NCBI GenBank assembly: GCA_947441695.1
Contig: CANEUK010000010.1
Span: 1-15,636, forward strand
Length of the DNA: 15,636 bases
Reading direction: 5' to 3'
Source: Rickettsiales bacterium
GTDB taxonomy: Bacteria > Pseudomonadota > Alphaproteobacteria > Rickettsiales > UBA1997
In this document: in pieces, positions 5,775 to 13,521 of the stretch
How positions within the stretch are numbered: the stretch's first letter is position 1
Layout of the letters: the number at the start of each line of letters is the position of its first letter
Notes under the pieces: model-generated
What the model saw: only the letters and a program-made list of their open reading frames with translations
What the model was told of the DNA's origin: nothing
The model's database searches: none
Program-made: the position numbers and the translations under genes

Positions 5775-8700
5775 AAGAGTCAGAAAGAGCACCGGGTATT
5801 TCAGCAGAAATTTTGCCAAATTTAAAAAATCCTTCCGCACAAACAAACTCCGCAACCTTTTTAAAAACAACCTTTTCAAGCTCAACTTTAAAACCAAGCC
5901 AAGAAAATTTAGAAAGAGCCGCTTTGTCAATTATGGCAAAAGAACTTTTGGCTTTTTCTAATTTTGAAGAAGTTGGCGAAGAACAAGATCTAACAAACAA
6001 AATTTTCGATTCACAAAACAAAAACTCGCTGGTTAAAACCAAAACAATTGAACAACACGCCAATTTTTTGCTTGAACAAGCCAAACAGAAAAATCGCCCA
6101 ATTTTTTATATCGATTCGCCCGCAAAAATTGATTTACATCGCACAAACCTAAAAATTGCCAACGATAATTTTGCTAACAACGAAGCAACCCCAACCCTAA
6201 CCAATCAAGGTTTGTTGTCTGATTTTTTAACAAAATCTAATGAGCAAAATTCGAGCCAAAATCCAATAATTTTGATTAATTGGGACGCTTTTTCTTCTAA
6301 AGAAAAAGTTGCCTTAAACACCATTCTCGATTCGCAAAGAAAAATAAATGGCGTAGAAATTAACGATTCAATTCGAGTTATCGGCTTTTCTGGTGCAGAT
6401 TCGCAAGATCCTTCTTTTTTGTCGCGACATAATTTAAAAATCGAATCAAAAATTAATTCACCCAAAATTAGCGAGCAAAAATCTAGCTCCTCCGAAATAT
6501 TCGAAATTGATTTAATGGGATTTTCTGATTGGAAAAGCGAAGTTTTTGGCAGAATTATTCTTGTTGGCGACAAAATGGTTTGGCAAAAAAGCCAGTTTGT
6601 TGAAGCTCTTGAAAATAACGATAATTTTGAATTTAAAAACTTGTCGAACCAAGCCGCCAAAGAGCTAGAATATGAATTTAAACAAGCTCGCGCCAAAGGA
6701 AAATTTGTTTATCACGGCTTTGAAATTGATTTTAATCCAAATTTAAATTTTAAATTCGCCAATCGGCAGTTCGAATTTGACAAATTTAACGATTATTCAC
6801 AGATAAAAGTTTGCCAAAATTCAAGTTTTGACCAAGCGCCGCAAGAATGTGCAATTATCAATCCACAGCTTTTTGATATTTTATTGTGCGACAAAAAAAT
6901 TGAAGGCGGAAAATATTTTGAAAAACCAGGTTTGATTGAAAATTGCGCCAAAAGTAGTGAAAAAACTGTTGGCAAAAACTTAAAACTTTTCATTTCTTCT
7001 CAATTGCCAGAAAGCCAGTTTTATTGCCTTTTTGAGCAAGCAAAAACAAAAGGAATCGGGCTAGAACTTTATTTGGCGCCTTTGGTTAAAATTCCAAACG
7101 GAGTTGTGTTTGAAGAAATTGAAGACCAACAAACATCGCCACAAAAGCAAAAACAAACCGCCCAAATTATTGTTAGCAACAACCCAAAAGAAGCTTTAAA
7201 CAAATTAAAAAGAGTTGGTGATTGGGGCGCCGAAGAAACAATATTTGCCACAATTGACGTTGAAGATTTTTCTTATCAAGACTTGGTTGAAAAAACCGAC
7301 TTTCAAATTAGCCAAACTGGATTTTCAAATTTTACTAAAACCCAAAGCCAATTTTTAACCCAATTAAAAGCTGGCCAAAAAATTGTTTTAAAAGGCGAGT
7401 TTTCGCCAGATTTATTGCAAATGCTCGAACCAATAATAACCAGCAAAGAACCAGAATTTGCGGGCGTTGGCGAAAATTTAATTTTAATTATTGAAGACAA
7501 AAATTGCCAAAAGGGTCAAACTTACGAACCACTAAATTGGCTGGCGCAAAATGATATATCAAAACCGAATCAAGATCTCAATTCTGATAAAAACCAAAAA
7601 TCTATTGCGGATGCGGCGATTTATTCGTCGCGCAGCAATTCAGAGTTAAACCAAATTCGACATAAGTCGAATTTGATTAAATATAAAATTGAGGCTTTTC
7701 AAGAAAGCCAGTTGCCAAAACTTACTGACCGACCTTTTTTGGAAACAACTCCAAACCAAACAATCGATTTAAGCAAAAGCCAGCAACAAGCCGAAGCTTT
7801 TATCCAAGCAAGAAAAGACAATTTTGAACGTAATTTGAACCAAAACTCAATGCTTCGCCTAATTGGACATAGCGGCGTTGGCAAAAGTCGATTACTCAAA
7901 GAATTTGAAACCAACAATCAATTAACAACCGCAATTTATCGCGAATTAAACGCCTTTGAAAATTGGGCAAACGACAATTCAAACAAAACCAAAATTCTTT
8001 TTATCGACGAGTCAAACATTGAAGATCTTCATTTTACGATGTTTTCGCCGCTAAAAGACGAAATTCAAGCAGGCAAAACCAAAAAGATTTTTTACCAAGG
8101 AAAATTTTACGATTTAGACGCCAATCACAAAGTAGTTTTTGCCCAAAACCCCGCCAAATATGGCTGCGGAAGATTTGAACAGAAGCTTTTTGACGATGGA
8201 AAAATTCCAGCAATTCATTTGCGCGATTTTTCTGCCAGCTACATTTATGAAAAAATCTTGAAAAGCCCGATTTACGACCAATTGAGCGAAGAAATAAGAA
8301 GCAAAAAACTTTCTGAAGAAATTTTTAAAGGTTTTGCAAAGCCGCTAATTGAAGAATATCAAAAATCTAACGCTAATAAAAAATCTGAAGAAGACTCCAA
8401 CCAAGAAACGGTGCGCGAGTTGCAAGAAAAAATGCTACAACTTGTTGAACAGGTTATTTTTCACAGAGACGATCAGGCCAAAACTCCAAATTCTATTTCC
8501 AGTTTTATTTCTACCAATGCCACCAAAGAAGTTGAAGAAGCTTTAACCAACGCCATAAGCGTTCGACAAAAGCAACGCGAAGGAGTTTTTCCAAACAAAG
8601 CGGTTGGGTTAAATGGCGTTTTACTTGAGGGCGATTCTGGAGTTGGAAAAAGCGTTTTGATTGAAGCGGTTCTTGCCAGTAAAGGAATTAAGCCAGCAAC

Positions 8701-9328
8701 CCCAGAAAATTCTGCTGCGGCAAGTGAGTCAAATTTGATGTTCTACAAAATCGACGCCAATTTGCCCTTAAATCAAAAAAAGCAAATTATCATCAAGGCT
8801 TTTGAAGAGGGAAATATTGTTTGGATTGACGAGATTAATTCTTGTATTGACGACGGATTAGAAAAAATTCTCAACGCCGCCCTAACTGGCGATCATCCCG
8901 AAGGAAAATCTACCGAAAACGTAAAACCGGGTTTCATGCTAATTTCTAGCGTAAATTCGGCTGGTTTAGAAGGTCGCTCAATTATTTCTCCGGCTTTGCG
9001 CCACAGAACAACTCAACCTCGCGTAAAAGGTTTAAAAGAATATAAGGTCGAAGATTTAACCAAAATTATTTCGCATTGGATTTCTCAAGACGAAACTTTG
9101 CAACAACATCAAAATCAAACCCAAAATCACCAAAAAATTGCTGAAAATTTTTTAAAATGCCTAAATTCAAACGGTGGCGAAAGGCTAAATTTGCGGATGT
9201 TAAAAAGTAATTTACCTAAAATTTTAACTGAATATGAAGAACTTTTTTTAGGACAACCTAAAAATTCGATTCATCCTTTGAGAACAACCGAAATTTCACC
9301 AAAAAATACCACAAAACGCTTGTTGTAA
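5750..9328 (+). CDS. Multi-module AAA+ ATPase of the dynein/midasin/MoxR-like kind, probably the C-terminal part of a split protein
   Basis: Two intact P-loop modules are visible. The first has Walker A GHSGVGKS (706-713), Walker B ILFIDESN (749-756), sensor FAQNP (797-801) and a GCGR stretch (805-808). The second has Walker A GDSGVGKS (961-968), Walker B IVWIDEIN (1023-1030), sensor SSVNS (1066-1070) and an arginine-bearing SPALRHR (1080-1086). Two earlier regions look like AAA modules that lost the P-loop: about 115-230 (PIILINWDAFSSKE, then RVIGFSGADS) and about 470-590 (GQKIVLKGEFSPDLLQMLEP, then LILIIEDK). Several modules on one chain suggest a dynein- or midasin-like ring or remodelling machine. 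The substrate is unknown. No membrane segments were seen. The start is doubtful: TTG at 5750 is nominal, ATG at 5933 is the first ATG, and read-through from the upstream transglutaminase frame is most likely. Residues about 610-644 come from a dispersed repeat. Confidence 0.82.
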   Translation: MADLADFLEESERAPGISAEILPNLKNPSAQTNSATFLKTTFSSSTLKPSQENLERAALSIMAKELLAFSNFEEVGEEQDLTNKIFDSQNKNSLVKTKTIEQHANFLLEQAKQKNRPIFYIDSPAKIDLHRTNLKIANDNFANNEATPTLTNQGLLSDFLTKSNEQNSSQNPIILINWDAFSSKEKVALNTILDSQRKINGVEINDSIRVIGFSGADSQDPSFLSRHNLKIESKINSPKISEQKSSSSEIFEIDLMGFSDWKSEVFGRIILVGDKMVWQKSQFVEALENNDNFEFKNLSNQAAKELEYEFKQARAKGKFVYHGFEIDFNPNLNFKFANRQFEFDKFNDYSQIKVCQNSSFDQAPQECAIINPQLFDILLCDKKIEGGKYFEKPGLIENCAKSSEKTVGKNLKLFISSQLPESQFYCLFEQAKTKGIGLELYLAPLVKIPNGVVFEEIEDQQTSPQKQKQTAQIIVSNNPKEALNKLKRVGDWGAEETIFATIDVEDFSYQDLVEKTDFQISQTGFSNFTKTQSQFLTQLKAGQKIVLKGEFSPDLLQMLEPIITSKEPEFAGVGENLILIIEDKNCQKGQTYEPLNWLAQNDISKPNQDLNSDKNQKSIADAAIYSSRSNSELNQIRHKSNLIKYKIEAFQESQLPKLTDRPFLETTPNQTIDLSKSQQQAEAFIQARKDNFERNLNQNSMLRLIGHSGVGKSRLLKEFETNNQLTTAIYRELNAFENWANDNSNKTKILFIDESNIEDLHFTMFSPLKDEIQAGKTKKIFYQGKFYDLDANHKVVFAQNPAKYGCGRFEQKLFDDGKIPAIHLRDFSASYIYEKILKSPIYDQLSEEIRSKKLSEEIFKGFAKPLIEEYQKSNANKKSEEDSNQETVRELQEKMLQLVEQVIFHRDDQAKTPNSISSFISTNATKEVEEALTNAISVRQKQREGVFPNKAVGLNGVLLEGDSGVGKSVLIEAVLASKGIKPATPENSAAASESNLMFYKIDANLPLNQKKQIIIKAFEEGNIVWIDEINSCIDDGLEKILNAALTGDHPEGKSTENVKPGFMLISSVNSAGLEGRSIISPALRHRTTQPRVKGLKEYKVEDLTKIISHWISQDETLQQHQNQTQNHQKIAENFLKCLNSNGGERLNLRMLKSNLPKILTEYEELFLGQPKNSIHPLRTTEISPKNTTKRLL
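7579..7680 (+). repeat. Dispersed two-hairpin repeat, copy A, inside the AAA+ gene
   Basis: The segment begins around ACCAAAAATCTATTGCG, forms a first hairpin closed by ATTGC (7604-7608) and GCAAT (7635-7639), then a perfect second hairpin AAATTCGAC/GTCGAATTT (7653-7661 and 7666-7674, loop ATAA), and ends TTGATTAAAT. The same plan occurs on the minus strand after dapB. It is translated in frame as residues about 610-644, in the linker before the first intact P-loop module. This recalls Rickettsia palindromic elements, but I cannot assign it to a named family. Confidence 0.7.
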
Positions 9329-9400
9329 CATTTCTTGAGAATTGAACTTTCGCTGGAAAGATTAAGAACCACTCTATAACTCAATTAAAAAATCTTTGAA

Positions 9401-10864
9401 GTGAAAATTTTTAATAAACTCGTCTCTAAAAAAATGGCTTTAGCCTTGATTTTAGAGATTTTTTTTGCCTCTTGTTCAAATAAAGATGAATTTAAAAGCA
9501 ACATTTCAGCGCAAATAGATTCTGGCTTTTTAACCAACTCAAAAAACATTTCGGCGCAAATTCCGCAAGATAATTGGTGGTTTGAATTTAACGACAAAAC
9601 CTTGAATTACTTGGTTAATTTGGGTTTGAAAAACAACAAAGAAATTGCCATTTCTAACGCCGCCATTCTTACTTCGCGCCAATTAAACAATATTCAAATT
9701 TCGTCAATTTTGCCGTCGGCTTCTTTAAAATTGGGGCGACAAAGATTTTCTTCGCCAGCTTTTGGGGCAAATGGCGTGGCTTATGACATTTATCAATCGA
9801 GTTTTGACGCGGCTTGGGAACTAGATTTATTTGGCAAAAATTTAGATCGAGTTCGCGGTGGAAAACTGCGTTTTTTAAAAGAAATTCAACTTTACAAAAT
9901 CTTGAGTTTGCGCGTTTCAAGCGAAATTGCGCGCAACTACGTTGAATTGCAAACAACCAAAAAACAAATTTCTAACTTGCGTCAGATAATTTTGCTGCGT
10001 CAAAAAATTTTGGACATTGTCGCGCAAAAAGAAAAAAACGGCACCGTTTCAAAAATCGAAACTCACAACGCCCAAATCAACGCCAATTCTGCTTTGATTC
10101 AATTAGTTGAACTCGAAACTCAAGCCAAAGTTTTGAGTTTTAAATTGGCGGTTTTAATTGGCGAAACTCCTGAAAAAATTATAGAAATTTTGCAAAATTC
10201 TGATTCTAGCCAAATTTTAAATTACGATTCTGGCGTTGTGCCCGTTGGATTAAAGTCAGATATTTTGCGTCGAAGAGGCGATATTATTGCCGCTGAATAC
10301 GAAATTGACGCGGCGGTTTTTGACAAAAAAGCTCAATTTAAAGAATTTTTTCCAAGCTTTAATTTAACCGCCACAATTGGCGGCGGTGCCAAAAATTTGG
10401 GCGATATTTTTAAAGATGGTGCCAATGTAAAAGACATTCGCGGCTTTGTTTCGGTGCCAATTTTTCAAAGCGGCAGGCTAATTGCCGAATATAAAATCAG
10501 CAAAACCAAGGCTAAAATTGCGGTTCTAAATTACGAAAAAACCGTTTTGCAAGCTTTAGAAGAATGCGAATCTCAATTGGTTCGCTACATAAATTCTCTT
10601 CAAATTGAAAACGCCGCAAACCAACAATCTCAAGCCAGCAACAACATTTTTAAAATTAATCAAAACAAAAAACGCTTGGGCGCGATTAACAGCGAACAAC
10701 TTTTTGCAACTCAAATTTCTTCGCTAAATTTGCAAAATCAGTTTTTACAAAAAAAATCGCAAAGTTTAGACAATTTAATTGCCTTACACAAAGCCATTGG
10801 CGGCGGATTTGAAGGCTATGAAATGACTTTTAAAAAAGATAAAATCGAGTGGATAAAAAAATAA
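9401..10864 (+). CDS. Outer-membrane efflux lipoprotein (TolC/OprM/NodT family)
   Basis: This is the outer-membrane duct of a tripartite export system. The GTG at 9401 gives a signal with basic start MKIFNKLVSKK, a hydrophobic stretch, and a lipobox-like FASC with C25 as the lipidated residue. The internal ATG at 9434 would remove the basic region, so GTG is preferred. Family marks include DNWWFEF (57-63), AWELDLFGKNLDR (138-150), GLKSDILRRRGDIIAAE (283-299) and FFPSFNLTATIGGG. The two long repeats rich in Asn, Gln and Leu fit the TolC alpha-barrel and its paired halves. Its 487 residues are usual for the family. A 15-residue repeat of NISAQI near residues 34 and 49 lies in the linker after the lipid anchor. 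It is the first gene of the export operon, 59 bp before the adaptor gene. Substrate is unknown. Confidence 0.92.
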   Translation: MKIFNKLVSKKMALALILEIFFASCSNKDEFKSNISAQIDSGFLTNSKNISAQIPQDNWWFEFNDKTLNYLVNLGLKNNKEIAISNAAILTSRQLNNIQISSILPSASLKLGRQRFSSPAFGANGVAYDIYQSSFDAAWELDLFGKNLDRVRGGKLRFLKEIQLYKILSLRVSSEIARNYVELQTTKKQISNLRQIILLRQKILDIVAQKEKNGTVSKIETHNAQINANSALIQLVELETQAKVLSFKLAVLIGETPEKIIEILQNSDSSQILNYDSGVVPVGLKSDILRRRGDIIAAEYEIDAAVFDKKAQFKEFFPSFNLTATIGGGAKNLGDIFKDGANVKDIRGFVSVPIFQSGRLIAEYKISKTKAKIAVLNYEKTVLQALEECESQLVRYINSLQIENAANQQSQASNNIFKINQNKKRLGAINSEQLFATQISSLNLQNQFLQKKSQSLDNLIALHKAIGGGFEGYEMTFKKDKIEWIKK

Positions 10865-10923
10865 AAAGTTAACTAATTTATACCCTTAACCAACCGCGCC
10901 TTAAAATAAATTCTTAAACATCT

Positions 10924-11748
10924 GTGAAACCAAAAATTTTAAAAATCTTTTTGCCGCTGGCTCTAATATTTGTGCTACTTTACGCCGCACAATTTTTTTA
11001 TTACCGCGAAAAATCAAAACACCAAATCACGCTTTACGGAAATGTTGACATCAAAGAAGTTAGCGCGTCGTTTCGGGTTTCTGGTCGCTTAAAGAGTTTA
11101 TTTTTTGACGAAGGCGATTTGGTAAAAAAAGGCGATTTGCTGGCAGAACTCGAAAGCGATACTTTTGAAAACGATCTTGAACTGGCTAAGGCAAATTTAG
11201 AAGCCACCAAGGCGCAACTCGAAAACTCTGAAAAAAAGTTTGCTCGCATCAAAGAGCTTTTCGAAAACGACTCGGCTTCAAAACAAGAATTTGACAATGA
11301 AAAATTCGCTTTAAACGAACTAAAAGCGCAAAGCGAATCGCAAAAAATCAGAGTAAAAATTGCGCAAAGAGCGTTTGACGACACCAAACTGCGCGCGCCA
11401 TCAGACGCTTTTGTAATGACTCGCGCTTTTGAAATTGGCTCGATGTTGTCGCAAAGCCAAAGCGTTTATGAATTGTCTTTAACCAATCAGGCTTATGTTC
11501 GCGCCTATGTTGATGAAGAAGATTTAGGCAAAATTTCTAGCGGCCTCGCGGTAAAAATTAAAACCGACGGCAATAATCAATATGACGGACAAATTGGATT
11601 TATTTCGCCAAAAGCCGAATTCACGCCAAAATCGGTTGAAACCTCTTCGCTTAGAACCAGCTTGGTTTATCGCCTTAGAATTGAGGTAAAAAATTCTGAC
11701 TCAAAATTAAAACAAGGAATGCCGGTGACAATTTTGATTAAAATATGA
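10924..11748 (+). CDS. Membrane-fusion (HlyD/YbhG-type) adaptor of the ABC export system
   Basis: A 274-residue periplasmic adaptor with one N-terminal membrane anchor (about 7-27) and no lipobox. Residues 45-78 form the first biotinyl/lipoyl-like half (SGRLKSLFFDEGDLVKKGDLLAELES). Residues about 79-150 are a coiled-coil hairpin rich in Glu, Lys and Ala. TKLRAPSDAFV (154-164) is the second lipoyl half. The stretch ISPKAEFTPKSVET near 227 followed by LVYRLRI is characteristic of the E. coli YbhG/YhiI group. It links the inner-membrane ABC transporter to the outer-membrane lipoprotein encoded just upstream. It starts with GTG, without a clear ribosome-binding site. Its stop overlaps the start of the ATPase gene as ATGA, so translation of the two is probably coupled. 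The substrate cannot be read from the sequence. Confidence 0.92.
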   Translation: MKPKILKIFLPLALIFVLLYAAQFFYYREKSKHQITLYGNVDIKEVSASFRVSGRLKSLFFDEGDLVKKGDLLAELESDTFENDLELAKANLEATKAQLENSEKKFARIKELFENDSASKQEFDNEKFALNELKAQSESQKIRVKIAQRAFDDTKLRAPSDAFVMTRAFEIGSMLSQSQSVYELSLTNQAYVRAYVDEEDLGKISSGLAVKIKTDGNNQYDGQIGFISPKAEFTPKSVETSSLRTSLVYRLRIEVKNSDSKLKQGMPVTILIKI

Positions 11749-13517
11749 TCGAGGTAAAAAACTTACAAAAAACTTTTAAAAACTCGCCAGCCAAGGCTTT
11801 AGATAATATCAATTTTAAAGTTGAAGCTGGCGATTTTTTTTGCGTAATTGGCGCCGACGCCTCGGGCAAAACCACTTTGCTTAGAATTTTGGCTTCTGTT
11901 CTTGGTTTTGACGCGGGAGAAGTGAAAATTTTAAACAAAAAAATGCCGCAAGAAATTTCTTTGGTTCAACATTTGATTAGCTACATGCCCCAAAAATTTG
12001 GGCTTTACGAAGATTTGAGCGTGCTAGAAAATCTTGATCTTTACGCCGATTTGCGAGGCGTTTTGGCGTCAGAAAAAAAATTGCGAATCAGCCAATTGCT
12101 TCAAGCAACCAATTTAAAAGATTTTGCGGCGCGTTTTGCAGGAAAACTTTCGGGCGGCATGAAACAAAAATTATCCTTGGCTTGCACGCTAATTGCGCGC
12201 CCCAAAATTTTGTTGCTTGACGAAGTGAGCGTTGGCGTTGATCCAATTTCGCGCCAAGATTTAATTTCGATTGTAAAAAATTTAAGCACCGATTTTGGTG
12301 CCGCAGTTGTGTGGTCGACAACTTATTTAGACGAAGCAAAACACGCCAATAAAGTGCTTTTGCTCAACGATGGAAAACAAGTTTTTTTTGGCGCGCCGCA
12401 AGATTTTATCGCCCAAACTGACGGCAGAACTTTTTTGCTAGAAACAAAAAATTCTAGTTCAAATCGCCGCGATAATCTAAGCAACGTTTTGCAAAACCAG
12501 CACATAATTGACGCGGTTTTGCAGGGAAACAAAATCAGAATTTTGAGCAAAAATAATCATCTCAAAAATTTTGACCAAAATTACAAAATAACTCCAACGC
12601 CCGCAACCATTGAAGATTCGTTTTTAGAAAACCTAAATCTCAAACTTCCCGCCAATTCTGCTTTGGCGGCACGTTACCCAACAAAACCAATTGAAAATTC
12701 TAACTTTGACAAAAACCAAAAATCTGTTGCCAGCGCGCCAATTGATTTAGTTTCGCAAGAAAAAATTGTTATCGAAGCTAAAAATCTTACCAAAAAATTT
12801 GGCGATTTTATCGCAACCAACAACGTTAATTTTCAAATTGAATCTGGCAAAATTTTTGGACTTTTGGGCCCAAATGGCGCAGGAAAATCTACAACTTTCA
12901 AAATGTTGTGCGGCCTTTTAAAACCAAGCTTGGGAACCGCAAAAGTTTCTGGAATTAGTTTGCTTGATTCTGCCGACGAAGCGCGTCAAAAAATTGGATA
13001 TATGGCGCAAAAATTTTCGCTTTATGGCGAATTGAGCGTGGCGCAAAACCTAAAATTTTTTAGCGGAATTTATGGGCTTTCAAACGCAAATTCAAAAATA
13101 TCGTCTGAAGAAATTATCGAAAGTTTAGACTTAAAAAATTTTATCAAAACCAACGCAAATCAATTGCCACTTGGAATTAAACAGCGTTTGGCGCTTGGTT
13201 GCGCACTTTTGCACAAGCCCGAAGTTTTGTTTTTAGACGAACCAACCAGCGGCGTCGACCCCGCAACGCGGCGCGAATTTTGGTTTCATATCAACGCGCT
13301 GGCGCAAAAAGGGGTCACAATTATGGCAACCACGCATTTTATGGACGAAGCCGAATATTGCGACAAAGTGGCAATTATTTACAAAGGTTTAAAAATTGCC
13401 GAAGATAGTCCGCAAGCCTTAAAAGAAAGGCTTCGAGGTGAAAAATTTGACGACCCAACTTTTCAAGACGTATTTGCCAAAGCAATTGAAAACCACGATT
13501 TAGGCGAGGTTTCTTAA
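11745..13517 (+). CDS. ABC transporter double ATPase (YbhF-like)
   Basis: Two nucleotide-binding domains on one 590-residue chain power the exporter from the cytoplasmic side. NBD1 has Walker A GADASGKTT (36-44), signature LSGGMKQ (135-141) and Walker B ILLLDEV (155-161). NBD2 has Walker A GPNGAGKST (375-383), a signature altered to LPLGIKQ (474-480) and Walker B VLFLDEPTSGVD (494-505). The LPLG signature in the second domain is also found in E. coli YbhF, as I recall it, so it is a family trait rather than damage. The linker (about 300-340) contains PIENSNFDKNQKSVAS, derived from the dispersed repeat. The ATG overlaps the adaptor stop by four bases, and the permease begins 4 bp after this gene. 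YbhGFSR in E. coli is linked to drug and toxic-compound resistance; the substrate here is unknown. Confidence 0.94.
   Translation: MIEVKNLQKTFKNSPAKALDNINFKVEAGDFFCVIGADASGKTTLLRILASVLGFDAGEVKILNKKMPQEISLVQHLISYMPQKFGLYEDLSVLENLDLYADLRGVLASEKKLRISQLLQATNLKDFAARFAGKLSGGMKQKLSLACTLIARPKILLLDEVSVGVDPISRQDLISIVKNLSTDFGAAVVWSTTYLDEAKHANKVLLLNDGKQVFFGAPQDFIAQTDGRTFLLETKNSSSNRRDNLSNVLQNQHIIDAVLQGNKIRILSKNNHLKNFDQNYKITPTPATIEDSFLENLNLKLPANSALAARYPTKPIENSNFDKNQKSVASAPIDLVSQEKIVIEAKNLTKKFGDFIATNNVNFQIESGKIFGLLGPNGAGKSTTFKMLCGLLKPSLGTAKVSGISLLDSADEARQKIGYMAQKFSLYGELSVAQNLKFFSGIYGLSNANSKISSEEIIESLDLKNFIKTNANQLPLGIKQRLALGCALLHKPEVLFLDEPTSGVDPATRREFWFHINALAQKGVTIMATTHFMDEAEYCDKVAIIYKGLKIAEDSPQALKERLRGEKFDDPTFQDVFAKAIENHDLGEVS
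12689..12750 (+). repeat. Dispersed repeat, shortened copy B, inside the ABC ATPase gene
   Basis: AATTGAAAATTCTAACTTTG followed by ACAAAAACCAAAAATCTGTTGC matches the start of the copy after dapB and the core of the copy in the AAA+ gene. Its end ATTGATTTAG matches the tail of the dapB copy. The middle, with both hairpins, is missing. It is translated in frame in the linker between the two ATPase domains. Confidence 0.55.
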
Positions 13518-13521
13518 AAAA

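Noticed and set aside
6205..6696. A 163-codon antisense frame within the AAA+ gene, and similar antisense frames elsewhere
   Set aside because: It mirrors the codon pattern of the sense gene, has no recognisable domain, and lies entirely inside well-supported coding sequence.
9342..9380. TTGAAC and TATAAC upstream of the efflux lipoprotein gene as a promoter
   Set aside because: The spacing is 27 bases, far from the usual 16-18, so the pair is not supported.
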